40,592 bases of DNA, taken from NCBI GenBank assembly GCA_945877855.1, contig CAMDWA010000021.1:1-40592 (forward strand), read 5' to 3'. The translations under genes were made by a program, and so were the position numbers. The DNA comes from Thermoflexus hugenholtzii JAD2. Its GTDB lineage: Bacteria > Chloroflexota > Anaerolineae > J036 > Brachytrichaceae. Below the pieces are notes generated by a model, which was not told the DNA's origin, did not search any database, and worked only from the letters and a program-made list of their open reading frames with translations. Within the stretch, counting starts at the first letter, position 1. Each line of letters opens with the position of its first letter. Positions 34,901 through 40,592 of the stretch are shown piece after piece.

Positions 34901-35302
34901 AACGCCCTCATCACGGTCAACGATTTTGATAAAGGCGCAGTGGTCAAAATTGCGCGTGACCTGCATCGGCTCGGCTTCAATCTCATCGCCACGTCTGGCA
35001 CGGCCAGTATGCTGGCGCGGGTGGGGTTGCCCGTCACCATTGCCAACAAAGTGCATGAGGGCGGCGATCATACGGTTGAATTGGTGCGGCACGGGCAGGT
35101 GCAATTGATCATCAACACCCCCATGGGCGCACACGCCCAAGACGACAGCCGCGCCATGCGTATGGCGGCGGTGCTGCATAGCGTGCCGCTGCTCACCACC
35201 CTCAGCGCCGCCACCGCCGCCGTTCAGGGCATCGCCGCGCTCAAGAAGGGCAAGTTGACGGTGCAGAGCTTGCAGGATCGGTTTCGGGCGAAGGGAAAAT
35301 AA
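31913..35302 (+). CDS. carB: Carbamoyl-phosphate synthase large subunit with in-frame repeat insertion
   Basis: 1129 residues (about 1070 is usual). CarB makes carbamoyl phosphate for arginine and pyrimidine synthesis from bicarbonate, two ATP and ammonia. Both ATP-grasp halves are clear: the start [24 protein letters not shown] and its repeat [21 protein letters not shown], with ATP-site blocks such as [12 protein letters not shown] and [12 protein letters not shown]. The C-terminal allosteric domain is present ([20 protein letters not shown]). In the linker between the two halves, residues 466-526 are an array of 7-residue repeats (KDEGLGM, then PQSPIPN) encoded by a heptamer hairpin; a second small repeat (CAACCCAT) follows at 33551. 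The start ATG 31913 matches the family. No carA is nearby. Confidence 0.95.
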   Translation: MKRTDIHSILVIGAGPIVIGQACEFDYSGVQACKVLRREGYRVILVNSNPATIMTDPEFADATYIEPLTPEMVEQIIIKEKPDAVLPTVGGQTALNLAMDLHKQGILAKHGVILLGAQPEAIDLAEDRLKFKEAMTKAGLSLPKGDVARTVEEAQKIADEVGLPCLIRPSFTLGGSGGGIVFTQDEFQRKVEHGLRESPVHEVLIEQSVLGWKEYELEVMRDCKNNFVVVCSIENLDPMGVHTGDSITVAPAQTLTDREYQRLRDQARVVMNTVGVETGGSNVQFAVNPKNGDVVIIEMNPRVSRSSALASKATGFPIAKIAALLAVGYSLDEIPNDITRVTPASFEPSIDYCVVKFPRWAFEKFPGADPTLGPQMKSVGEVMAIGRTFPEAMNKALRGLELKIETDKWTLGDDIAQLGIPTAQRFFKTLDAMRAGVSQADICAVTHFDPWFVAQMQLIVDLEKEIKDWGLGIKDEGLGMKDEGLGMKDERLGMKDEGLGMNATTPQSPIPNPQSPIPNPQSLIPILRRAKRMGISDVRIAELINKQPINPSTHQPINQTHIRQLRLSHDIRAKFYRVDTCAAEFEAHTPYLYSHYERLDEAEPTNNRKIVILGGGPNRIGQGIEFDYCCVQACLSLREMGIETIMINCNPETVSTDYDTADRLYFEPLTLEDVLNVIDTEKPAGVIVQFGGQTPINLTRGLAAAGVPILGTTPDAIDLAEDRIRFGNLLAELDIPSPAWGAATSLEEAKAIAQRIGYPVLVRPSYVIGGRAMEIAHDDEMLAKFLIEATRVSEANAAGKITVLIDHYLEDSFEADVDAIGDGDNVVVVGVMEHIEEAGVHSGDSACVLPPIKISAYHDQIMRDYTERLGVALRVKGLMNVQYAIKDEIVYVLEVNPRASRTVPYVSKATGYPIAKYAAQIMGGKTLDDLGFTESPDVEGFHIKEVVLPFKKFPGADYKLGPEMKSTGEVMGSADSFGHAFAKAQLMAGAPLPTSGNALITVNDFDKGAVVKIARDLHRLGFNLIATSGTASMLARVGLPVTIANKVHEGGDHTVELVRHGQVQLIINTPMGAHAQDDSRAMRMAAVLHSVPLLTTLSAATAAVQGIAALKKGKLTVQSLQDRFRAKGK
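33309..33487 (+). repeat. Heptamer-repeat hairpin inside carB
   Basis: The left arm is made of 7-nt units such as GGATTAG, GGATGAA and GGATTGG; the right arm is CCCCAAT/CCCTAAT units, which are reverse complements of part of the left arm. The higher-order period is 21 nt, so each unit reads as seven residues. The whole array keeps the carB frame open. Confidence 0.92.
33551..33587 (+). repeat. CAACCCAT octamer repeat inside carB
   Basis: Four tandem copies of CAACCCAT plus five bases, read as [10 protein letters not shown], lying about 60 nt after the larger array. It adds about eight residues relative to CarB of other bacteria. Confidence 0.8.
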
Positions 35303-35304
35303 GT

Positions 35305-35396
35305 AGGGAGTGGGGATTGGGGATTTAATTTCACACAAAGACGCAAAGGCGCAAAAAAATATACCTTTGCGCCTTTGCGCTTTTGCGCGAAATTAA
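35305..35396. terminator. Heptamer remnant plus CGCAAAG-type inverted repeat after carB
   Basis: GGGGATT units at 35313-35324 are the same heptamers as those inside carB. A 31-bp stem with four mismatches follows (35325-35355 with 35366-35396), containing CGCAAAGGCGC, and then a T-run. It is likely a terminator for carB. Confidence 0.7.
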
Positions 35397-35508
35397 TTTT
35401 TGATACCCCCCAAGCCTCAATCGCTTAGCAATCAATCGCTATGCGACGCAACAACTTGGAGATTCGATTCGCTTGAGCGTGTTAAGCCAGGGCGGATGAT
35501 GGTGCTCG

Positions 35509-35537
35509 TTGATGACGACAATGGCGAAGGTTATAAT
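35509..35537 (+). promoter_or_regulatory. Promoter of the Flp-like and selenoprotein genes
   Basis: -35 TTGATG (35509-35514), a 17-nt spacer, and -10 TATAAT (35532-35537). This is the best sigma-70-type promoter in the window. GAGGAGAGG, a strong ribosome site, follows at about 35547. Confidence 0.7.
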
Positions 35538-35562
35538 GGGTTTTGTGAGGAGAGGACTATAA

Positions 35563-35712
35563 ATGAAACCCCAAGCTGGTGAAGGCGGGCGAGGCAGCCT
35601 AATTGATTTTGCATTGATTTTGATCTTATTTGGCGTGGTGCTGGTGGTCATCATGGTCTTGCTTGGCCCAGCCATTACCGATTTTCTCAATCGGCTGGTG
35701 TCGCAGTCATAA
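35563..35712 (+). CDS. 49-residue single-helix membrane protein, Flp pilin-like
   Basis: A short protein: a Gly-rich start (GEGGRGS), then a single hydrophobic helix (LIDFALILILFGVVLVVIMVLLG) and a short polar tail. The layout resembles Flp-type pilins, where a G-x-x-x-x-E-Y motif starts the helix; here it reads GSLIDFALI, with Asp in place of Glu and Phe in place of Tyr. No prepilin peptidase or Tad genes are nearby. It has a strong promoter and ribosome site, so it is real. The peroxiredoxin-like gene starts 2 nt after its stop. The hydrophobic part should be read as two overlapping halves of the same helix. Confidence 0.6.
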   Translation: MKPQAGEGGRGSLIDFALILILFGVVLVVIMVLLGPAITDFLNRLVSQS

Positions 35713-35714
35713 AC

Positions 35715-36245
35715 ATGAAACTCAGCGTTGGCGCTACCGCCCCCGACCTTAGCATCACCACTATCACACATCAGGGCATGGCCTTGTCGCAATTGTGGCA
35801 AGCCCAGCCAATTGTGCTGGCCTTTTTGCGTCATTTTGGTTGAATATTTTGCCGTGCCGAATTAGCTAGGTTAGCTAAACTCAACCCGCAGATCGAGGCC
35901 CGCGGGGGCAAATTGGTGGTGATGACGCTCAGCCAACCCGCCGAGACCGCCGAATTTTGTGGCGAACGCGCCCCGGGCGTGGCCTGTTATTCAGACCCCG
36001 CCGCCGAGGGGTTTGGGCTGTATGGCTTAACCCGCGGCAATTTATTGCAAATGTTTGGGCCAGAGGTGATCGGCGCAGCCGTCAAAGCCTCGACCCAAGG
36101 GCACAGCTTGGGCAAGGTGGCGGCAGACCCGTGGCAAATGCCCGGCACCTTCGTCATCGATCAACATGGCAAGCTGCGGCTGGCCTATTACAGCAAACAC
36201 GCCGGCGATTACCCACCCGAACATGTGATTTTGGAGGCATTGTAG
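35715..36245 (+). CDS. Peroxiredoxin-like protein, candidate selenoprotein (TGA = Sec43)
   Basis: 176 residues if the in-frame TGA at 35841-35843 is read as selenocysteine. The upstream part (KLSVGATAPDLSI, IVLAFLRHFG) and the downstream part (IFCRAELARL, PQIEARGGKLVVMT, MPGTFVIDQHG) form one continuous thioredoxin-fold protein of the AhpC/TSA (PRXL2-like) group. In relatives the motif is FGCxxCR; here the first Cys is TGA, giving U43-I-F-C46, a UxxC redox site. A SECIS-like hairpin follows. Such proteins reduce peroxides or disulfides. If it is not a selenoprotein, it would be a gene broken by a single base, because TGA differs from Cys TGT or TGC by one base. The next gene is 88 nt downstream. 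Confidence 0.72.
35841..35878 (+). promoter_or_regulatory. In-frame TGA and bacterial SECIS-like hairpin
   Basis: The TGA (35841-35843) is followed after 18 nt by TTAGCTA-GGT-TAGCTAA (35862-35878), a perfect 7-bp stem with a GGU loop. The first loop G is 26 nt after the TGA, within the range of bacterial SECIS elements, and the AGGU at the tip equals that of the E. coli fdhF element. The stem uses TTA and AGG codons, uncommon in this window, which suggests selection on RNA structure. Confidence 0.65.
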
Positions 36246-36333
36246 CAGGGGGCAAAGTAGCAGAGTAGCAAGTGGCAAGTAGCAAATTGCAACTCTGCCA
36301 CGCTGCAACCTGCAACTCTGCCCCTCCCCAAAA
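36246..36333. repeat. AGTAGCA-type heptamer hairpin
   Basis: Heptamer units AGTAGCA, AGTGGCA and CAACTCTG-like complements form an imperfect stem of about 35 bp (GGGGCA at one end, TGCCCC at the other). It separates the peroxiredoxin-like and winged-helix-like genes. Confidence 0.65.
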
Positions 36334-36585
36334 ATGAAACTAAGCCCCGAACAAAAACGACTACTTGCCGCCATCGCGGCTGGTCAGCGACTCAAAGATC
36401 ACCGTGATATCGAAGGCGGCAAAAATTACCGGCTGTATGCCCTTGATGGCGCAGCCCAAGTCATTCAGTCATCCGATGTGGCGGCCTTGGTCGAGCTTGG
36501 CTTGATCAGCAGCAACAAAAAATTTCCATCGGCCACCTATTGGCTCACCCCGCAAGGGCAGCAATGCGTCATTGGTTTAACTTGA
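36334..36585 (+). CDS. Small winged-helix-like protein
   Basis: 83 residues. The order of segments (LSPEQKRLLAAIAAGQRL, then SSDVAALVELGLISS, then TYWLTPQGQQ) resembles a winged helix: helix, recognition-like helix, and a beta hairpin ending in the frequent LTPxG motif. No other domain is present. It could be a small regulator or a DNA-binding relic. The family is not recognised and it has no clear ribosome site. Confidence 0.55.
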   Translation: MKLSPEQKRLLAAIAAGQRLKDHRDIEGGKNYRLYALDGAAQVIQSSDVAALVELGLISSNKKFPSATYWLTPQGQQCVIGLT

Positions 36586-36609
36586 CAATGTCAGATTAAA
36601 AAGACGTAT

Positions 36610-36666
36610 GCCGATTTCACTATACCCTCCTCTGCCTCCGGCAGAGGAGGGTATAGTGAAATCGGC
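36610..36666. repeat. Palindrome family A, copy 4
   Basis: A perfect 27-bp inverted repeat (36610-36636 with 36640-36666), loop TCC. The outer part (GCCGATTTCACTAT) is as in copies 1 and 3, while the inner part (ACCCTCCTCTGCC) is unique. It lies between convergent genes. The right flank GAAAACTT is related to the other copies. Confidence 0.88.
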
Positions 36667-36725
36667 GAAAACTTGTTTTCATTTGCTAATATGACAATGT
36701 TAAGCTAGGCAGTGAGTGAAAATCA

Positions 36726-36795
36726 AAAAAAACAAGGATAGACAGGATGAACAGGTTATTTTTATCCTGTTCATCCTGTCTATCCTTGTTTTTTT
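36726..36795. repeat. Repeat family B, copy 1
   Basis: A perfect 30-bp inverted repeat with a 10-nt loop, containing ACAAGGATAGACAGGATGAA and its complement. The T-run on either strand makes it terminator-like. It overlaps the last bases of the thioesterase stop codon. A second copy is at 40367. Confidence 0.8.
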
Positions 36796-37252
36796 AATTC
36801 GACTTACACCCCGCATGATCAACCCATACCCCGCGTGCGGCCTGTTGCAACGCCGCCCGAAACGCTGGCGGCATCGTCATCTTGACCATGCGGTCGCCCT
36901 GCATCTGCACACACACATACACCGTCTCGACCGTCGCAACAACAGCGGGTTGCCCATAAATGCGGAACTCGGTGCGCATGGTAAATGAGGTATTGCCAAG
37001 CTGAAGCGGCACAATCGACAAGGCCAAGACCTGATCAAAACGGGCTGGCGCTTTCCATTCGGTCGTCTGCTTCACCAATTGATAATCAATCAGCCCCGTC
37101 ATCATGGGGTCGGCGTAGCCGATAGCGCGGGTGAATTCATACACCGCAATATCAACATAATCGCCATAACGGGCGTTAAACACCACTTTTTGCGCGTCAC
37201 ATTCTTGGTAACGCACCCGCAGGGTATATAAAAATGGGTCGAGGTGAATCAT
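36794..37252 (-). CDS. Acyl-CoA thioesterase, 4HBT family
   Basis: 152 residues with the hot-dog fold of 4-hydroxybenzoyl-CoA and YbgC-type thioesterases. VRYQECDAQKVVFNARYGDYVD contains the ECD and VFN residues of the active site, and PARFDQVLALSIVPLQLGNTSFTM the central strands. The end (GVWVDHAGCKSN) is an irregular tail. The start overlaps the stop of the upstream DUF4432 gene by 4 nt (ATGA). The substrate is unknown. Confidence 0.82.
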   Translation of the reverse strand: MIHLDPFLYTLRVRYQECDAQKVVFNARYGDYVDIAVYEFTRAIGYADPMMTGLIDYQLVKQTTEWKAPARFDQVLALSIVPLQLGNTSFTMRTEFRIYGQPAVVATVETVYVCVQMQGDRMVKMTMPPAFRAALQQAARGVWVDHAGCKSN

Positions 37253-38268
37253 GCCACACCCACCTCAACCTGATAATGGATCTGCTCACCGGGCGCGAGG
37301 TCACGCAGGCGGCCTTGGCTGCGGCGCAAGGCGCGTGGCCCCTCATGCGTCGTGCAAGGTTCGATGGCGTTGACATATGACCCCGCTTGCAACATCTTCC
37401 ATTGCGACAACGCGGGCAATTCGGCAGCACGATAACGCACAAAGACATCGGGGCCAATGCGACTGCGCAAATAAGCCGTCACGCTACCATCGGCAGTTGG
37501 GCGCGGGTTATGAAAAAACACTTGCGCCTGCGTTGCTGGGTCAGCAGGGGCAAAATCGGTATAATCGCTGGCGGCAACCGCAACATCTGCCCCAAACATC
37601 GTGGTTACATCATGCGTGTCAACCTCTAGCCGCGTACCCGGCGCAATGACCGGAAAACCAAAGTTGATGTGATACAGCATCATATGCGGAACCGGCACAA
37701 ACGAGTCATTCAGCACCGTATCTTCAATCTTAAGCGTACTTGCGCCCAGCTTGGTGCTAATTCGCCGATAAAGCACCAAATTAGGGGCAGGCAATTGGGC
37801 CTCGCGCACCTCACCTTCAATCCGCAACACATAATCATCCCCCTCCCATCCGGCAAAAGTGCGCACATGGGTAGGGGCAATGTGGCTGATGCGACCATGC
37901 AGCCCCCATTTTTGGCCTTCACTCTCTTCGGTTTGACCAAAATGCGACAAGCCGCACGTGGTCACCAAGCCACCGCCAAAGGTGCGCACCCAATTGCCCT
38001 CTTCTGGCTCATAAAAAGCCGGCCCACCAAGCGCCGGGTGCAGCCACGCCAATGATGCCCCTTTATATTCAGCTGGGCCAATGTCCATCCCACGATCAAT
38101 CCAAACAGTAAAACGAAACCCGCTGCCCGTCCAAACCTCGGCGGCCCGCATGCCGCGGGCCTTGCCTTCGCTATATTCAACCAGCCGCACCCCGGCCAGT
38201 TGGTCGATGGTGGCGGTATGGGCGCGTAGCTCGGCAGGGCTAAATTGTTGACCAAAAATATGTGGCAT
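37249..38268 (-). CDS. DUF4432 (aldose-1-epimerase-like) protein
   Basis: 339 residues of the galactose-mutarotase-like superfamily, DUF4432. The signature RFTVWIDRGMDIGPAEYKG near residue 55 is typical of the family. HMMLYHINFGFPVIAPGT has the His expected at the sugar-binding site. Family members are presumed to act on carbohydrates, but their reaction is not established. ATG at 38268 is preceded by AAGGAG about 11 nt upstream. The thioesterase gene overlaps its 3' end, so the two are probably co-transcribed although functionally unrelated. Confidence 0.85.
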   Translation of the reverse strand: MPHIFGQQFSPAELRAHTATIDQLAGVRLVEYSEGKARGMRAAEVWTGSGFRFTVWIDRGMDIGPAEYKGASLAWLHPALGGPAFYEPEEGNWVRTFGGGLVTTCGLSHFGQTEESEGQKWGLHGRISHIAPTHVRTFAGWEGDDYVLRIEGEVREAQLPAPNLVLYRRISTKLGASTLKIEDTVLNDSFVPVPHMMLYHINFGFPVIAPGTRLEVDTHDVTTMFGADVAVAASDYTDFAPADPATQAQVFFHNPRPTADGSVTAYLRSRIGPDVFVRYRAAELPALSQWKMLQAGSYVNAIEPCTTHEGPRALRRSQGRLRDLAPGEQIHYQVEVGVA

Positions 38269-38348
38269 AACCTTAATTGCTCCTTTTAACCTATTTTAAC
38301 GTTATCGGCGTTTCATTCCATGCAAAAAAGCGAGTCGCAAACCCGCGA

Positions 38349-38583
38349 TCTTAAGCCTGTCCAAAAGTCAGCCGTGCGCTTAACCCGTCATCTCCGCGAA
38401 CGCGGAGATCCATAACGAGGCAGATGAAAATGTGGCAATCGCCTCAAATTGATGCCCGCCGCGTTATGGATTCCCTCCTTCGAGGGAATGACGGGTTAAG
38501 CTGAGACCTTAATTTAAGACGATTGCGCTTTTGCAGGAACAAGAAGGCGACTTTTGGTCAGCCTTACCTGCGGTCTTAAGCCT
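38349..38583. mobile_element. MITE-like element with dRS3-like ends
   Basis: The 10-bp direct repeat TCTTAAGCCT occurs at 38349-38358 and 38574-38583. Inside, CCAAAAGTC (38361) and GACTTTTGG (38549) are inverted. Further in, two 39-nt arms are imperfect inverted copies (38379-38417 and 38462-38500), each with its own small palindrome: ATCTCCGCGAACGCGGAGAT and ATTCCCTCCTTCGAGGGAAT. The second matches the ATTCCC-N8-GGGAAT form known from the dRS3 repeats of Neisseria. No coding sequence is inside. It occupies most of the gap before the second toxin module. Confidence 0.6.
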
Positions 38584-38596
38584 TGTTTGGTATAGC

Positions 38597-38602
38597 TATA
38601 AT
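38597..38602 (+). promoter_or_regulatory. -10 box of the second PIN module
   Basis: A perfect TATAAT 8 nt before the ATG at 38611. It implies a leaderless or nearly leaderless transcript. The upstream region is the MITE-like element, which may supply the -35. Confidence 0.6.
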
Positions 38603-38610
38603 ATAGATAG

Positions 38611-38901
38611 ATGATTCTTGATCTAAAAGACGTGCAATTTTTGGTAGACAGCTCAGGAAACCCAAGTGGTGTGCTTATAACGCCTTGGGCTTGGGCACGC
38701 CTTGCCGAGTTGTTGTCGTTGCCACCCTTAACGATAAATAAGAATATTGCTTCATCATTATCATTCCCTAGTGATATACAAGATTTAGAAGCAAATCAAC
38801 TGCGCCACCAATTTGAACGTCATATAGGCGGGGTAAGCTTGGGTCACCCTACTGATATGAATAATGATCAAATAGATGCTGATATCGCAAGCCAAATATG
38901 A
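38611..38901 (+). CDS. Putative antitoxin of the second PIN module
   Basis: 96 residues. The N-terminal segment (KDVQFLVDSSGNPSGVLITPWAWARLAELL) resembles the start of Phd/YefM-like or prevent-host-death-type antitoxins, in which a short beta hairpin is followed by a helix. The C-terminal tail is flexible and charged. It overlaps the PIN gene by 4 nt (ATGA). No family is firmly recognised; the role is inferred from its position. Confidence 0.6.
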   Translation: MILDLKDVQFLVDSSGNPSGVLITPWAWARLAELLSLPPLTINKNIASSLSFPSDIQDLEANQLRHQFERHIGGVSLGHPTDMNNDQIDADIASQI

Positions 38902-39305
38902 ACGCGATTTTTCTGGACACTTCGGGTCTATTTTGTTTACATCACAGAGATGAAATTTATCATTTTCAGGCTAAAGATTACTTTAATAACGTAAAGCAAA
39001 AAGTAACCCATAGCTATGTGCTCTCCGAATTCGTCGCCTTAGCGCAAGCGCGACGACTGCCTCGGTTATCAGCCCTATCTTATATTTCAGATATCGTTAC
39101 ACACCCAGATTTGCAAACGATTTGGGTGGATAGAACATTGCACGACAAGGCAATGACATTACTAAAAACACGCTTAGATAAGACATATTCGCTTTGTGAC
39201 GCAGTTAGCTTTGTTGTAATGCAACAACTTCTCATTACAGATGCGTTAACAACGGATCATCACTTCACTCAAGCAGGATTTCAACAATTACTAACACTTA
39301 ATTAA
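38898..39305 (+). CDS. PIN-domain toxin
   Basis: 135 residues with the PIN nuclease acidic residues D7 (FLDTSG), E44 (LSEFVALA), D101 (SLCDAVSF) and D120 (TTDHHF). ALTTDHHFTQAGFQQLL is the usual C-terminal strand and helix. It is likely an RNase toxin controlled by the overlapping upstream gene. It is not closely similar to the PIN protein at 9978. Confidence 0.82.
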   Translation: MNAIFLDTSGLFCLHHRDEIYHFQAKDYFNNVKQKVTHSYVLSEFVALAQARRLPRLSALSYISDIVTHPDLQTIWVDRTLHDKAMTLLKTRLDKTYSLCDAVSFVVMQQLLITDALTTDHHFTQAGFQQLLTLN

Positions 39306-39326
39306 TTTTCGGGAGAAAACAATAAA

Positions 39327-40160
39327 ATGAAACTGGTTGTCACTGGATCAAAAGGCCTCATTGGCCGACACACTGTCGAATACGCCAATACCCAACCCGG
39401 CGTAGCGGTTTTTGGCGTAGATCATGTTGGGGTGGGCAGTTGGCCCAATCACTACCGCATGGCCGACTTGACCGACTTGGGTCAAACCTATAGCGCCTTG
39501 GCGGGGGCCGATGCCGTTGTACATTTGGCGGCCATCCCCGATCATGGCATGGTCGAAGAGCCGAAATTGTTCATGTCAAACATCGCCAGCACCTATAATG
39601 TGTTTGAAGCTGCTCGTAATTTAGGCATCAAGCGCGTGGTGTGGGCCTCGTCCATTCAAGTCAATCGCACCGTATTGATGCAGCACGACACCCGCTATCA
39701 ATATTTGCCCATCGACGAGGCGCACCCGGTTGACCCACAAAACGACTATGCACTTTCAAAATATGTGGGCGAGGTGATGGCCGAAAGCTATGCCAAAACC
39801 TATGGGCTGTCGGTCGTCAGCCTGCGCTTTACTGCGATCACCCACCCCGATAATATGAAAGACTGGCCTTGGGCCAAAGCCACCGCCCCCCATTGGGCGC
39901 TCTATGCCTATGCCGATGTGCGCGATGCCGCCCGCGCTTGTTTCTTAGCGGCAACGACCGAGTTGCCTTCACACTCACACCACGTAGCCTTCATCGTCGC
40001 CAAAGATAGCATGGTCGCTACGCCCTCTGCCGAAATCGCCAGCCAATTTTTCCCTGATGCCGAGGTGCGCGGCGATTTGAGCGGCAATGTTTCGTTGGTG
40101 AGCAACGCCACCGCTAAGCGTTTGTTTGGCTTCGAGGCGCAATATTCTTGCCGCAAATAA
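39327..40160 (+). CDS. NAD-dependent epimerase/dehydratase (extended SDR)
   Basis: 277 residues. The nucleotide-binding loop is VTGSKGLIGRH (GxxGxxG), VVHLAAIPDHG follows strand 4, and WASSIQVN supplies the Ser. YALSK (the YxxxK motif) is present, and VSLRFTAITHP is the usual sixth-strand block. These enzymes change sugar nucleotides or related substrates with NAD. A weak GGGAGA ribosome site is upstream. No partner gene indicates the substrate. Confidence 0.87.
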   Translation: MKLVVTGSKGLIGRHTVEYANTQPGVAVFGVDHVGVGSWPNHYRMADLTDLGQTYSALAGADAVVHLAAIPDHGMVEEPKLFMSNIASTYNVFEAARNLGIKRVVWASSIQVNRTVLMQHDTRYQYLPIDEAHPVDPQNDYALSKYVGEVMAESYAKTYGLSVVSLRFTAITHPDNMKDWPWAKATAPHWALYAYADVRDAARACFLAATTELPSHSHHVAFIVAKDSMVATPSAEIASQFFPDAEVRGDLSGNVSLVSNATAKRLFGFEAQYSCRK

Positions 40161-40366
40161 AAATGAAACCCATAACCCAGCACTTGATGCAAGAGTGCAG
40201 ACACCTACAACAAGGCCTTTAAAGTGGCACGCAGTGAATTGCGTGGCGGCCCGTTGAAAGCCGTGCCAGTTCTGATCCTTGGGCGGGGGTTTTGGTTAAA
40301 TTTTCGGGGAGTTCGCGCCCATAAGGTTCGCGTTGCTTGACCTCACAGGTGAATGAAGATTGATGC

Positions 40367-40432
40367 AAAAACAAGGATAGACAAGATGAAAAAGATAAAA
40401 ATATCCTGTTCATCTTGTCTATCCTTGTTTTT
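40367..40432. repeat. Repeat family B, copy 2
   Basis: A perfect 24-bp inverted repeat (40367-40390 with 40409-40432), with an 18-nt loop. It shares ACAAGGATAGACA and TATCCTTGTTTTTT with copy 1. Confidence 0.8.
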
Positions 40433-40487
40433 TAACCCAACTTACATGGCTACTATATTATAGGCTGTCAACGACATCACCACAGCG

Positions 40488-40510
40488 TCGCCCATTTGCG
40501 ATTGCCTGCC
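40488..40510 (-). repeat. Dispersed 23-nt repeat, copy 2
   Basis: The reverse complement of 3671-3693, with one mismatch. It lies beyond the last gene in a region with no recognised feature. Confidence 0.5.
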
Positions 40511-40592
40511 GGTGAATTTTGCGGTCTGAAACAAACAAGGTGGCTGTGTTCTTCTTGGCTGTTGCGGCAGGTAGCAAGCGGAAAATTGCCGC

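Larger units (their letters stand above)
40161..40592. other. Gene-poor right end
   Basis: About 430 bp without a convincing gene. It holds repeat family B copy 2 (40367-40432), the second copy of the 23-nt dispersed repeat (40488-40510, minus orientation) and, at the right edge, an open minus-strand frame of 44 residues that could be the end of a gene lying outside the window. Its sequence was not recognised. Confidence 0.5.

Noticed and set aside
34346-35338. Long open frame on the minus strand across the 3' part of carB (330 residues)
   Set aside because: It is antisense to a clear carB coding sequence, is rich in His and Gly, and matches no family; it is a shadow of biased codon use.
35400-35582. 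60-residue plus-strand frame before the Flp-like gene
   Set aside because: It overlaps a strong promoter and ribosome site in another frame and resembles no protein.
35715-36245. Plain pseudogene reading of the peroxiredoxin-like gene
   Set aside because: Possible, but the TGA falls exactly on a catalytic Cys position and is followed by a well-placed hairpin, and the rest of the gene is intact; selenocysteine explains this better. Kept as the stated alternative.
40219-40413. 64-residue minus-strand frame near the right end
   Set aside because: It runs through repeat family B, has no similarity to known proteins and no ribosome site.
40458-40592. Minus-strand frame of 44 residues at the right edge
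   Set aside because: Possibly the end of a gene outside the window, but it was not recognised and it contains the dispersed 23-nt repeat, so it is not listed as a gene.

Overview
The window looks like part of a chromosome from a member of the Chloroflexota or a close relative. This is an inference without a phylogenetic marker. It rests on the LysJ-type aminotransferase, the DUF4432, Gfo/Idh/MocA and sugar-isomerase gene set, the extracellular proteins with an FLPAV or LFIPAL motif after the signal peptide, the many leaderless-type gene starts, and the heptamer-repeat hairpins between genes. No rRNA, tRNA, CRISPR array, prophage or complete insertion sequence was seen.

Layout. 2-3539: an esterase fragment, a thioesterase, a LysJ-like aminotransferase and an M24 peptidase-like protein. 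3704-7279 (minus): a DUF2201/VWA protein followed by an HrpB helicase. 7385-9903: phosphatidylcholine synthase and a GAF-GAF histidine kinase. 9978-10839 (minus): a PIN-toxin module. 10954-14998: an SDR, a four-helix protein with an RPPRRD-repeat tail, a sugar isomerase and a Gfo/Idh/MocA dehydrogenase. 15084-16060: clpS and a 2Fe-2S ferredoxin carrying an internal duplication. 16127-24912: secreted carbohydrate-active proteins (a TolB-like lipoprotein, a GH43-like protein and two GH39-like paralogues), mixed with YhhN, YigZ and L,D-transpeptidase genes, and ending in a UGT-like glycosyltransferase. 24970-26022: an unknown membrane protein. 26025-31722 (minus): a five-gene operon of a MacA/MacB-type transporter plus a NarL-type two-component system. 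31913-35302: carB behind a structured leader. 35563-36585: a tiny Flp-like pilin, a candidate selenoprotein and a small winged-helix-like protein. 36794-38268 (minus): a thioesterase and a DUF4432 epimerase-like protein. 38611-40160: a second PIN toxin module and an NAD-dependent epimerase.

The two most striking points are these. First, a peroxiredoxin-like gene (35715-36245) has an in-frame TGA exactly where the first Cys of a CxxC motif is expected, followed 18 nt later by a 7-bp hairpin with a GGU loop, as in a bacterial SECIS element. Second, several families of inverted-repeat elements fill most gaps between genes: heptamer-repeat hairpins, and a palindrome family with a fixed outer stem and a varying but still paired inner stem. 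One heptamer hairpin lies inside carB, in frame, and is translated as a run of 7-residue repeats.

Genes work together most clearly in the efflux and two-component operon, in the two toxin modules, and in the three overlapping carbohydrate genes at 16127-19798. The rest are mostly single housekeeping or metabolic genes.
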